From JACDER01 sp963717765 (GTDB taxonomy: Bacteria > Actinomycetota > Thermoleophilia > Gaiellales > Gaiellaceae), in assembly GCA_963717765.1 (NCBI GenBank), contig CAVQWX010000005.1:248001-312000 (forward strand): a DNA stretch of 64,000 nucleotides, read 5' to 3'. The translations under genes and the position numbers were made by a program. The first letter of the stretch is position 1. The number at the start of each line of letters is the position of its first letter. The notes beneath the pieces were generated by a model. It was not told the origin of the DNA and made no database searches. It saw nothing but the letters and a program-made list of their open reading frames with translations. Shown piece after piece: positions 9,068 to 16,381 of this stretch.

Positions 9068-9542
9068 CGGCCCCGCCAACGAGGCGCCCTACCGGCTCAT
9101 CTCGGACGTCGAGTTCGGCGAGGGCGTCGTCGTCCAGGCCTTCACGAACCTCTACGGCTGCCACATCGGCGACGAATCGCACATCGGGCCGTTCGTCGAG
9201 ATCCAGGCGGGAGCGGTTGTCGGCGCCCGCTGCAAGATCCAGAGCCACGCCTTCATCTGCACCGGCGTCGAGCTGGGAGACGGCGTCTTCGTCGGGCACG
9301 GGGTCATGTTCATCAACGACAAGTCGCCCCGAGCGACCGCCGAGAGCGGTGAGCTGGCGGGGAGGAGCGACTGGGAGCTGCAACGGACGGTCGTCGCCGA
9401 CGGAGCCTCGATCGGCTCCGGAGCGACGATCCTCGGCGGCCTACGGATCGGCGCACGCTCGCTCGTCGGTGCAGGGGCAGTAGTCACGCGCGACGTTGCC
9501 GACGAGGCGGTCGTCGCAGGCAATCCAGCGCGGCCACTCTAG
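9060..9542 (+). CDS. Left-handed beta-helix N-acyltransferase (FdtC/QdtC-like)
   Basis: 160 residues made mostly of hexapeptide repeats ([LIV]-G-x4), for example IGDESHIGPFVEIQAGAVVG. The HGVMFINDKSPRA loop resembles the active-site loop of sugar-nucleotide N-acetyltransferases such as QdtC and FdtC, and the tail VVAGNPARPL is a family ending. The best start is TTG at 9060, overlapping the aminotransferase stop by 8 nt; no other in-frame start precedes the first strand. Inferred to acylate the amine installed by the upstream aminotransferase. Confidence 0.8.
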   Translation: MADGPANEAPYRLISDVEFGEGVVVQAFTNLYGCHIGDESHIGPFVEIQAGAVVGARCKIQSHAFICTGVELGDGVFVGHGVMFINDKSPRATAESGELAGRSDWELQRTVVADGASIGSGATILGGLRIGARSLVGAGAVVTRDVADEAVVAGNPARPL

Positions 9543-9567
9543 CGCGCCTTCGGCGTGCCGAGGCGCC

Positions 9568-9596
9568 TTGACCTCGTCTGCCGCATCTGCTTTCGT
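9568..9596 (+). promoter_or_regulatory. Promoter of repeat protein 1 (TTGACC-N17-TTTCGT)
   Basis: TTGACC at 9568-9573 and TTTCGT at 9591-9596 are separated by exactly 17 bp, 33 nt upstream of the ATG. The same layout precedes the two paralogues (17925-17953 and 29109-29137), which is the main support for it. Confidence 0.55.
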
Positions 9597-9614
9597 GACG
9601 TTCCCGCCACCCCT

Positions 9615-9620
9615 AGGAGG
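9615..9620 (+). promoter_or_regulatory. Ribosome binding site fixing the start of repeat protein 1
   Basis: A perfect AGGAGG lies 9 nt before the ATG at 9630. It decides against a longer reading that would begin at 9555 and places the start directly before a clean signal peptide. Confidence 0.85.
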
Positions 9621-9629
9621 TACGAAGCG

Positions 9630-11309
9630 ATGTCCGACTCATTCCTACGCGCTTTGCGCTGGGCAGCTCTCGGAGGCGCCTTTCTGCTGCTGATCGGCGC
9701 GTCCGGCGCGACCGCGACCAGCACGGCGACTTGCGGCACCACGTTCAATCTCGGCACGGGGGTCGTAACGCCGAACTCCTGCGACGCCGTGACCGCGCTG
9801 AACGGCGCCGCAGGCACCGAGCTCGATGTCGAGAGCACGCTTCCCGGGGGGCAGGCGATCAGGGGATTCGCTTCGAACCCGACCGGGAAAGGGGTCGGCC
9901 TCGCAGGCCAGACCAACTCGAACGGCGACAACGCCCACGGCACGGAAGGAGTCCTCAACAACGGCTCGCCGGGAATCGGCTCGGCCGGCCTCTTCGGCTA
10001 CAGCTTCAGCACCAACACGAACGGGCCGGGCGTGTACGGGCAGCACGCGTCCGTGATCGGCTCATCCGCGGGAGTTCTCGGCGAGAGCAGCTCGGGCGAC
10101 GCCGGGGCGACCGGCGTGTTCGGCCACGTCCTCTCCACGGCTCCCGGCGGCAGCTCAGCCGGAGTGCGCGGAATCAACGAGGGCAAGGGAGGCAACGGCG
10201 TCGGCGTGTGGGGCTCGCACGCGGGCTACGGAACGGGCGTGTACGGCATCTCGCCGTACGGCCGGGGCATCTGGGGCTTCCACACGGGAGCGTGGAGCGA
10301 GCTGCCCGCAGTCGAAGGCGACACGAACTCGCGCGTGCCAAGCGCGACCGCGGTGAAGGGCGTGATGACGAGCACGACGCCGGCGATCGGCTCGGTCGCC
10401 GTGCGCGGCGTCAACAACGGGGCGGCGGCGTACGGCGTGGGCGTCGCGGGCTCCCAGGCCGGATACGGGACGGGCGTGTACGGCACTACTCCGTACGGGC
10501 GGGGCGTGTTCGGCGAGCACACGGGCGCGTGGGGCAACGCGGCGGCGGTCGAGGGCACGACGAACTCGCGGGTCGCGAGCGCGGTCGGTGTCCAAGGGGT
10601 GGTCACCAACGCCAATCCCGCGGACGGCTCGACCGGAGTCCGCGGGATCAACAACGGTACGGGAGCGAAGGGCATCGGCGTCTGGGGCTCGCAGGCCGGC
10701 TCCGGCTGGGGTGTGTACGGGTTCAGCCCGCTGGGCAAGGGCATCGTCGGCGAGACCCGTTCGGGATACGCCGGCTATTTCATCGGCAACGTGCGCGTGA
10801 CGGGAACGCTCAGCGCCGCTGTGAAGAGCTTCCAGATCGACCACCCCCTCGACCCGGCTCACAAGTACCTCCAGCATGCATCGGTCGAGTCGTCCGAGCT
10901 CAAGAACATGTACGACGGCATCGCCACGACCGACGCAAAGGGCTTCGCGACGGTGAAGCTCCCGGCCTGGTTCCAGGCGCTGAACGGCGACTTCCGCTAC
11001 CAGCTCACCTCGCTCAGCGGGCTCCAGGAGCTGGCGGTTGCGAAGGAGATCTCGCACAACCGCTTCACCCTCCAGAGCCAGAAGCCGTTCGCGCGCGTCT
11101 CCTGGCAGGTGACCGGGGTCCGGCACGACGCGTACGCGCGCGCACACCCGCTGAAGGTCGTGCAGGAGAAGCCCGCGGGCGTGCAGGGGACTTACCTCGA
11201 TCCGGCGGCCTACGGGCAGCCGCAATCGAAAGCCGAGGCGACCTCGCCTCGGCTGCCCAAGTGGTCGCGGACGATCCCCCGGCCGAAGGGAGCGCCGATC
11301 AAGCGCTGA
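9630..11309 (+). CDS. Secreted Gly-rich repeat protein 1 (GVYG/GVWG family)
   Basis: 559 residues. The signal peptide is MSDSFLRALRWAALGGAFLL plus a short Ala-rich cleavage region. Residues about 45-390 are repeats of roughly 20-40 residues with units such as GVYGTTPYGRGVFG, GVRGINNGTGAKGIGVWGSQ and GWGVYG, which look like a beta-helix or beta-solenoid. A conserved C-terminal domain of about 150 residues follows (DHPLDPAHKYLQHASVESSE, then SWQVTGVRHDAYARAHPLKV). Paralogues are at 16382-17872 and 27714-29078. The C-terminal domain is one I have seen in hypothetical bacterial proteins but it has no function I can name. Probably exported and cell-surface or matrix-associated; it is embedded among glycan genes. 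The stop overlaps the convergent glycosyltransferase by 11 nt. Confidence 0.8.
   Translation: MSDSFLRALRWAALGGAFLLLIGASGATATSTATCGTTFNLGTGVVTPNSCDAVTALNGAAGTELDVESTLPGGQAIRGFASNPTGKGVGLAGQTNSNGDNAHGTEGVLNNGSPGIGSAGLFGYSFSTNTNGPGVYGQHASVIGSSAGVLGESSSGDAGATGVFGHVLSTAPGGSSAGVRGINEGKGGNGVGVWGSHAGYGTGVYGISPYGRGIWGFHTGAWSELPAVEGDTNSRVPSATAVKGVMTSTTPAIGSVAVRGVNNGAAAYGVGVAGSQAGYGTGVYGTTPYGRGVFGEHTGAWGNAAAVEGTTNSRVASAVGVQGVVTNANPADGSTGVRGINNGTGAKGIGVWGSQAGSGWGVYGFSPLGKGIVGETRSGYAGYFIGNVRVTGTLSAAVKSFQIDHPLDPAHKYLQHASVESSELKNMYDGIATTDAKGFATVKLPAWFQALNGDFRYQLTSLSGLQELAVAKEISHNRFTLQSQKPFARVSWQVTGVRHDAYARAHPLKVVQEKPAGVQGTYLDPAAYGQPQSKAEATSPRLPKWSRTIPRPKGAPIKR
11232..11253. repeat. Inverted repeat inside repeat protein 1
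   Basis: Arms GCCGAGGCGA and TCGCCTCGGC separated by CC, about 60 bp before the stop codon. A 9-10 bp GC-rich stem inside the coding sequence, with no T tract after it. It may act on transcript stability or convergent termination, or be chance. Confidence 0.4.
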
Positions 11310-12228
11310 GGACGCGCTCGTAGAGCGAGACGAGCCGTGCCGCGACCACGGGCCGGGAGACGCTTTCGGCCCGCCTGCGGAGCGTCTCGCGATCCCGGAG
11401 GTCGAGGGCACCCCCGACCGCGGCCGCCAGCTCGACGGGGTCGCGCGCGGCAACCGCGCAGCCGGGTAGCCCGTGGAGGACCTCCGGAACGTCCCCGACG
11501 TCGACCGAGACGACCGGTGTGCCGCAGGCAAGGGACTCGCGCACCGCCACGGGAGATCCCTCCCAGTCGGAGGTCATCAGCATCGCGTCGGCGGCGTTGA
11601 GGACCAGTACAGCCTCGTCGCGTGACCAGCCCTCGAGCGCCACGCTCTCGATCGCGATCCTCCGCCCCAGCCGCTGGAGGGTCGCGTCGAAGAGCGGCGC
11701 GTTCTTGCGGAGGTTGTCGCGCGGTCCGGGCAGAAGCGCATAGCGGGCGCCGGGGGACCAGCCCAGGCGGCGGCGGGCCTCAGCGCGATCGAGGATGCGA
11801 AACCGGTCCGTGTCGGCAGCCGCAGGGATGACGTCCGCCCGAGGCAGTCCGAGCGCCCTCGCCCCCGCGCGGCTGACGAAGATCGGATACGAGAGGCGAG
11901 CCACGACCCAGGAGACGTAGCGCTGCCAGGGGACGTAGCCGATGTCGCTGCCGTGGAACGTCGTCACCAGCGGCGCTTCTCGCTGCCCGAGCGCGGCGGC
12001 TCCGGCCAGGCCGTAGTGGGCGTGGACGAGGTCGTAGCCGCCGCGGGCGCGGGCGCGGATGTCGCGGACGGCGCGGACGTACGCGCGCCGGTCGTGCCGG
12101 CCGTCGAAGGCGAGAACATCGACGTCGATCCCGGCACGCCGCAAGTCCTCGACCTGCTCGGCGACGAAGCAGCCACGCCAGGGCTCGGCCGCCGTCGGGT
12201 ACATGTTCGTGCAGACGAGGACCTTCAA
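11299..12228 (-). CDS. GT-B glycosyltransferase (GT4-like)
   Basis: 309 residues from TTG 12228. N-terminal acceptor domain starts KVLVCTNMYPTAAEPWRGCF. DLVHAHYGLAGAAAL and TTFHGSDIG mark the first Rossmann half. The donor half has MLMTSDWEGSPVAVRESLAC, the E-x7-E donor-binding motif of GT4 enzymes, followed by GTPVVSVDVGDVPEVL. The TTG lies 17 nt after the stop of the Wzy-like gene with CAGGG as a weak ribosome site; no ATG or GTG fits. Cytoplasmic, likely elongates the repeat unit whose polymerase is encoded directly upstream. Confidence 0.85.
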   Translation of the reverse strand: MKVLVCTNMYPTAAEPWRGCFVAEQVEDLRRAGIDVDVLAFDGRHDRRAYVRAVRDIRARARGGYDLVHAHYGLAGAAALGQREAPLVTTFHGSDIGYVPWQRYVSWVVARLSYPIFVSRAGARALGLPRADVIPAAADTDRFRILDRAEARRRLGWSPGARYALLPGPRDNLRKNAPLFDATLQRLGRRIAIESVALEGWSRDEAVLVLNAADAMLMTSDWEGSPVAVRESLACGTPVVSVDVGDVPEVLHGLPGCAVAARDPVELAAAVGGALDLRDRETLRRRAESVSRPVVAARLVSLYERVLSA

Positions 12229-12244
12229 GCGGACAGCGCCCTGA

Positions 12245-14269
12245 CTACGACGGGCCGCCGGGCACCGTGCGCCAGAGGCGGCGGGCGAGCAGCCCGAGCC
12301 CGATCCAGGACAGCGCCGGAATGAGGGAGAAGAAGCGCATGTCGACGAACGACGCATTGACGAGATAGACGAGCAGGACACCAAGCCATCCGAGCACCAG
12401 CGCGCGATCGTCCGGAACGCGGATCGCGCGGCGAACCGCTCTTCCGGCGATCACCGCCCACGGCAGCAGGAGCAGCAGGATTCCGACGACACCCAGCTCG
12501 ACGAGCACGCTGAGGAAGGTGTTGTGGCTCGTGAAGCGGTACCTGGGCGTGCTGTAGCCGTGCTCGAGCCGGGCGCCGGAAACCTTGTCTGGGAGCCGCG
12601 TGAGCGCACGGACGTCGCCGGTCCCGAGCCCGCCCTTCCCCGCCGCCAGCCAGTGGAAGCCGGCGGCAGCACGCTCGGTGGTTCCGGAGTACGAGCCGAG
12701 CCAGAAGACGGGCGCCGCCGTGGCGGGCGGTGTAGCGCGCGAAGCGCCTGTGAACGGGCCGCCGTCGACCGAGATCTGGACGGAGGACGGCGACCAGCTG
12801 CCGATGACGGTGTGCTCCGAGCCACGCCGAAACGTCTGGCGCCGGGAGACGGCGTAGGTTGTCGTCCGGCCCGCGATCGCCGCGAAGACGAACTTGTGCA
12901 GGTCCGTGTCGTAGGCCAAGCGGAGCTGCTCGCGGCCGCTTTCGAGCCACGAGAACAGGATCGGAGACCTGCTGATGCGAGCGTTGGCGCCGAACCCGAG
13001 CCGCACGCGCATCGCCACCCAGCCTCGTGCCGGCGTCACCACCGCCGAATCAACCGCGACAGGCGCCCCGACGCCGCGCCCCGAGGCCGTGAACACCTCG
13101 CTCAGATCGGCGCCGGGACCGACACCGACCGGCAGCGAGCGCTGCACGACGTCGAAGGAACCGTAGCCCCAGCCCAGCAGCGGCTTGCGCTCGAACGCGC
13201 GGAGGCCCGCACTGGTCACGCGGGCCCGGATAGCCCCCGTTGAGGTATTCGAGATCCTGCTGCGGTAGAGATGCGAGTGCGTCAGCGGCCCCCAGGCCGC
13301 CGCGAGGACGATCCCTGCGACGACGACAAGCGCTGCGGCCGCCAGCCTCACGCGGGGCTTGAGCGCTAAGAGGATGAGCGCGGCCACGAGCGCGGCCGCC
13401 ACGGAGGCCCGTTCATACGTCACGACCAGCGCGGGAACCGCGAGCAGGAGCGTCACCGATGCGAGCCGGCGGCTGCTCCCGCCTGGCCACAGCAGGGCGG
13501 CCAGCGCCAACACGATCGTCATTCCCAGAAAGGTTCCGAGCGCCGCCGGGCTCAGCAGCGGCCCGGTCGCACGCATGACCGCCTTCTGCTGCCAGAACGT
13601 GTAGTGCCACAGGTTCCATCCCGTCGCCTTCTCGACCAGCGCCATCACCGAGACGAGCAAGCTCGTGGCGAGGAGCACGTCCGTCGCCCGTTTGAGAGCC
13701 GAGCCGTGGAACGGCGCGAGCACGCAGACGTAGAAGGACAGTACACCGACAACCACGCCGAGGTAGAGCTGCTCCAGGAGATCGATGCGGTCGTAGCTGC
13801 CGTACCGTCCGGCGCCGAAGGCGACTGACGCGACCGCGAGGGCGACGAAGACGGCGGGGAGCGCCGCGACCACTCCTGACCAGCCGAGGGAACGCGGCCA
13901 CCGCCCCTTCCAGACCGTCCATGCGGCGAAGGCGAGCGGCGGGAGGAAGTACAGGCCGATCTTCAGCGCCGCCGCGGCCGGCGTCTCGCTTCGCCTGCCG
14001 AAGCTCTGGAAGTAGGGCGCGAGGAAAAGCCAGGCGAGGAAGCCGAGGTCAGGCCGGCGCCGGAAGGCGACAACGCCGGCGGCCAGTACGAGCACGGCGG
14101 CGGCCTCGGCGGGCAGGAGAGACAGGTAGGCGGCGACCGCGGCCACGATGACCAGAACGGCCGCCGCAGCCGCGAGCACCGGCGCGCCGGCGGTCTCCGT
14201 CGCCGCCCGGCGGAGATCGCGCGCTCGCGCCGGCCACGAGTGATCGACCGAGAGGAATCCGGTGCTCAT
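12245..14269 (-). CDS. O-antigen ligase/Wzy-type membrane protein with inserted LamG-like domain
   Basis: 674 residues with about 10-12 membrane helices. The family loop is GWGYGSFDVVQRSL near residue 368 and the conserved His is in SHNTFLSVLVELG near residue 583. In ordinary Wzy/WaaL proteins these two are separated by a short periplasmic loop. Here about 165 residues (roughly 395-560) sit between them and read like a LamG/concanavalin-type domain: WVAMRVRLGF, LFSWLESGREQLRLAYD, HTVIGSWSPSSVQISVDG and FWLGSYSG are the alternating strands of that jelly roll. The domain would face outward and could bind glycan. Start ATG overlaps the C5-epimerase stop (ATGA, 14266-14269). Ligase versus polymerase activity cannot be told from sequence. 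Confidence 0.85.
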   Translation of the reverse strand: MSTGFLSVDHSWPARARDLRRAATETAGAPVLAAAAAVLVIVAAVAAYLSLLPAEAAAVLVLAAGVVAFRRRPDLGFLAWLFLAPYFQSFGRRSETPAAAALKIGLYFLPPLAFAAWTVWKGRWPRSLGWSGVVAALPAVFVALAVASVAFGAGRYGSYDRIDLLEQLYLGVVVGVLSFYVCVLAPFHGSALKRATDVLLATSLLVSVMALVEKATGWNLWHYTFWQQKAVMRATGPLLSPAALGTFLGMTIVLALAALLWPGGSSRRLASVTLLLAVPALVVTYERASVAAALVAALILLALKPRVRLAAAALVVVAGIVLAAAWGPLTHSHLYRSRISNTSTGAIRARVTSAGLRAFERKPLLGWGYGSFDVVQRSLPVGVGPGADLSEVFTASGRGVGAPVAVDSAVVTPARGWVAMRVRLGFGANARISRSPILFSWLESGREQLRLAYDTDLHKFVFAAIAGRTTTYAVSRRQTFRRGSEHTVIGSWSPSSVQISVDGGPFTGASRATPPATAAPVFWLGSYSGTTERAAAGFHWLAAGKGGLGTGDVRALTRLPDKVSGARLEHGYSTPRYRFTSHNTFLSVLVELGVVGILLLLLPWAVIAGRAVRRAIRVPDDRALVLGWLGVLLVYLVNASFVDMRFFSLIPALSWIGLGLLARRLWRTVPGGPS

Positions 14270-15234
14270 AGGCGCGGGATGATGGTGCGCCAGCTGTCGC
14301 GATAGAACTCGAAGACCGGGTTCGGCTGGATCGAGTCGAGCCCGCACAGCTCGAGCACATGCACGCGCTGGTACCCGATGGTGGCGCGAATCGGCGCCTG
14401 CGGCGCGTCGGTCAGATGGATGAGCTCGTACAGGCTCCAGCCGCCGCCCACGTCGTAGAGGGGCAGCGCGAACTTCAGCGTCGCGATCCCGTCCCGGAAG
14501 AGCTTCGTCGCGGCCGAGCGCGGCGCCAGTGTCTGCAGGTCGTACAGTCCGAACAGCGTGAACATGAAGCCGTTGAGGATGAAGCTCGGCGGGCGGGTCG
14601 GTCCCTCCTCGTAGAAGGGATGGCCGAACAGATCGGCGAGCAAGCCCCCCTTCGCGACTGGCACGAGCAGCGACCGCAGCGCGCGTTTGGAGGCGCGCAG
14701 GAACTTCTGCGCGTGCTGAATGCGGTAGACGCGCGTCAGCAGCGAGATCGCCTGGCCCTGTGCCATTGCGGACGGCCACGGGACCGGTACCGGCGCGTTG
14801 TTGTGTCCGAGCGTGATCGGGAACCGGTACAGCCATGTTCCCTTCCTCGTCTGCGTGTGCACGAACCAGTTCGCCATCCTCCACGCCGTCGCGAGATCCC
14901 CGGGTGTGGGGTTGATCGAGTAGCGGCTGATCGCCTCGAGCCCGACCTGTGCGATCACCACCGGGTTGTAGTAGAAGCTGTCGCCGACCTGGACGAGCGG
15001 GACGCCGTCCGCGTCGAATCTGATCTCGATTCCGGCCGCGCGCAGACCGGCGAGCTGGTTCAGCCCCGCGAGGTTCAGGTATTGACCGGCGGGTGCGTAG
15101 TGGTAGTCGTCGCAAGTCAGCGCGTTCGGGATCGGCGGAGAGTCGGCGCGACCGGGGCTCGCGACCAGGGCTGCGACCGTGGAGAAGAGGGCGGCGAGCG
15201 CCAGCAGGCGCCCGCCGGAGAACCGCACCGTCAC
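14266..15234 (-). CDS. Secreted D-glucuronyl C5-epimerase-like protein
   Basis: 322 residues with an N-terminal signal peptide (LLALAALFSTVAALVASPGR). The remainder matches the C-terminal catalytic domain of D-glucuronyl C5-epimerases (PF06662 type): PWPSAMAQGQAISLLTRVYR near residue 154, HPFYEEGPTRPPSFILNGFM near 206, FGLYDLQTL after it, and a Tyr-rich end (IGYQRVHVLELCGL). In the family these convert glucuronate to iduronate within heparan-type chains. Translationally coupled to the downstream Wzy/LamG protein, so it may modify the polymer outside the membrane. A -10-like TAGCAT ends 7 nt before the GTG, suggesting a leaderless message. Confidence 0.78.
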   Translation of the reverse strand: MTVRFSGGRLLALAALFSTVAALVASPGRADSPPIPNALTCDDYHYAPAGQYLNLAGLNQLAGLRAAGIEIRFDADGVPLVQVGDSFYYNPVVIAQVGLEAISRYSINPTPGDLATAWRMANWFVHTQTRKGTWLYRFPITLGHNNAPVPVPWPSAMAQGQAISLLTRVYRIQHAQKFLRASKRALRSLLVPVAKGGLLADLFGHPFYEEGPTRPPSFILNGFMFTLFGLYDLQTLAPRSAATKLFRDGIATLKFALPLYDVGGGWSLYELIHLTDAPQAPIRATIGYQRVHVLELCGLDSIQPNPVFEFYRDSWRTIIPRL

Positions 15235-15272
15235 CGCGGGGATGCTAGCGGGGTTCCAGGCAGAATCGCCGG
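15235..15272. promoter_or_regulatory. Compact divergent promoter, C5-epimerase/methyltransferase
   Basis: In 38 bp between two GTG starts, TAGCAT on the minus strand (15247-15242) is 7 nt from the GTG at 15234, and CAGAAT on the plus strand (15261-15266) is 6 nt from the GTG at 15273. No Shine-Dalgarno sequence precedes either start. Best read as two leaderless promoters. Confidence 0.45.
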
Positions 15273-16271
15273 GTGAACCACGAGGAGTTCTCGCGTGCGG
15301 TGAAGATCATCCTGTCGCCGAGCGTGCGGCACGTCGACCCCTGGCTGCTCGACTACTACGCCGCGCTGCGCCGCCGGGGCGCCGCGGAACAGTACCTCCG
15401 TTACCGGCGAGAGCTCTACCGTTTCGGGCGCGTGAACCCTGCCGGCAAGCGCACATTGGAGGCCGGCTGCGGCTTCGGCCTGGCCCTCGTCGCCGCGCGC
15501 GTGCTCGGCGCGTCGCGCGCAGCGGGGCTCGACCTCTACCGGCCGATGGTCGAGACGGTCGAGTCCTACCTGCCCTTGCTTCCGGCAGAGCTGTCGTCGG
15601 GCATCGACGTCGCCGTCGGGGACGTCGCCGCGATGCCGTACGCCGGCGGCACATTCGACGTCGTGGTCTCCAACGAGGCCGTATCCCACTACGCCGACAT
15701 CGACGGCTTCATCGCGGAAGCCCGGCGCGTGCTCCGACCGGGCGGCGTCCTGATCGTCCACGACGGAAACAACCTGCGCAACCCGTTGACGCGACGGACG
15801 CGGGAGCGTATCTGGGATGCCTTCGAGCGAGGCGTCGGTAAGGAGCGGCTCGACGAGCGGCGGGGCACGACGCCGTACCGGGAGCGGCGGCGCGAGCTCC
15901 TCTCCGAGGCGCTGCCGGGCGAAGACGCCGCCGTGCTTGCTGCACTCGCGGAGCGGACGTATGGGCTGGCGCGTGATGCGGTGCTCGAGGCCGCGGACCG
16001 GTACCGCGAGACTCGGGAGCTCCCACCACCGCCGCGGAGCTCGCAGCCCCCGGTCGATCCCGACACGGGAATCGTGATGGAGCGGGCGTTCGACCCCTTT
16101 GAGCTGGCACGCCGGATGCGCTCGCACGGCTTTTCCACGCGCGTGGCCGGCTACTGGGGCGGCGCGAGCGGCCGCCCGACCATCCGCCTCGTCAACGCCT
16201 TCCTGACGACGCTGTCGCCGGTGACGATCGCGACGGCCAAGGCGTACAGGATCGCGGCCGTTGCGGAATAG
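15273..16271 (+). CDS. Class I SAM-dependent methyltransferase
   Basis: 332 residues. SAM site LEAGCGFGLALVAARVLGAS near residue 62, acidic AGLDLYRPMVE, then the motif region AMPYAGGTFDVVVSNEAVSH and LRPGGVLIVHDGNN. The C-terminal third is longer than the catalytic core and has a proline-rich linker (LPPPPRSSQPPVDPDTG) before a final alpha/beta segment. Divergent from the C5-epimerase gene with a shared 38-bp promoter region. Acceptor unknown; a glycan or lipid acceptor is suggested by location. Confidence 0.78.
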   Translation: MNHEEFSRAVKIILSPSVRHVDPWLLDYYAALRRRGAAEQYLRYRRELYRFGRVNPAGKRTLEAGCGFGLALVAARVLGASRAAGLDLYRPMVETVESYLPLLPAELSSGIDVAVGDVAAMPYAGGTFDVVVSNEAVSHYADIDGFIAEARRVLRPGGVLIVHDGNNLRNPLTRRTRERIWDAFERGVGKERLDERRGTTPYRERRRELLSEALPGEDAAVLAALAERTYGLARDAVLEAADRYRETRELPPPPRSSQPPVDPDTGIVMERAFDPFELARRMRSHGFSTRVAGYWGGASGRPTIRLVNAFLTTLSPVTIATAKAYRIAAVAE

Positions 16272-16329
16272 AAAGACGCCGGCGCTAGTTCCAGAGGCGG
16301 CGCGTCGGCGGCGTCGGGAGACGATGACT

Positions 16330-16360
16330 GGGGCGGCGGCCCGCATACGGCCGCCGCCCC
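16330..16360. terminator. Bidirectional GC-rich stem-loop
   Basis: A 12-bp stem (GGGGCGGCGGCC with GGCCGCCGCCCC) and 7-nt loop lie between the convergent methyltransferase (ends 16271) and repeat protein 2 (ends 16382). There is no T tract. A similar stem with related loop follows repeat protein 3 (27671-27698). Confidence 0.55.
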
Positions 16361-16381
16361 GAGTGCGAACACATGCTGCAG

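Noticed and set aside
12384..15115. Very long minus-strand reading joining the C5-epimerase region to the Wzy/LamG protein (956 codons)
   Set aside because: The N-terminal 282 codons are a shadow of the C5-epimerase gene; the ATG at 14269 fits the ATGA overlap.
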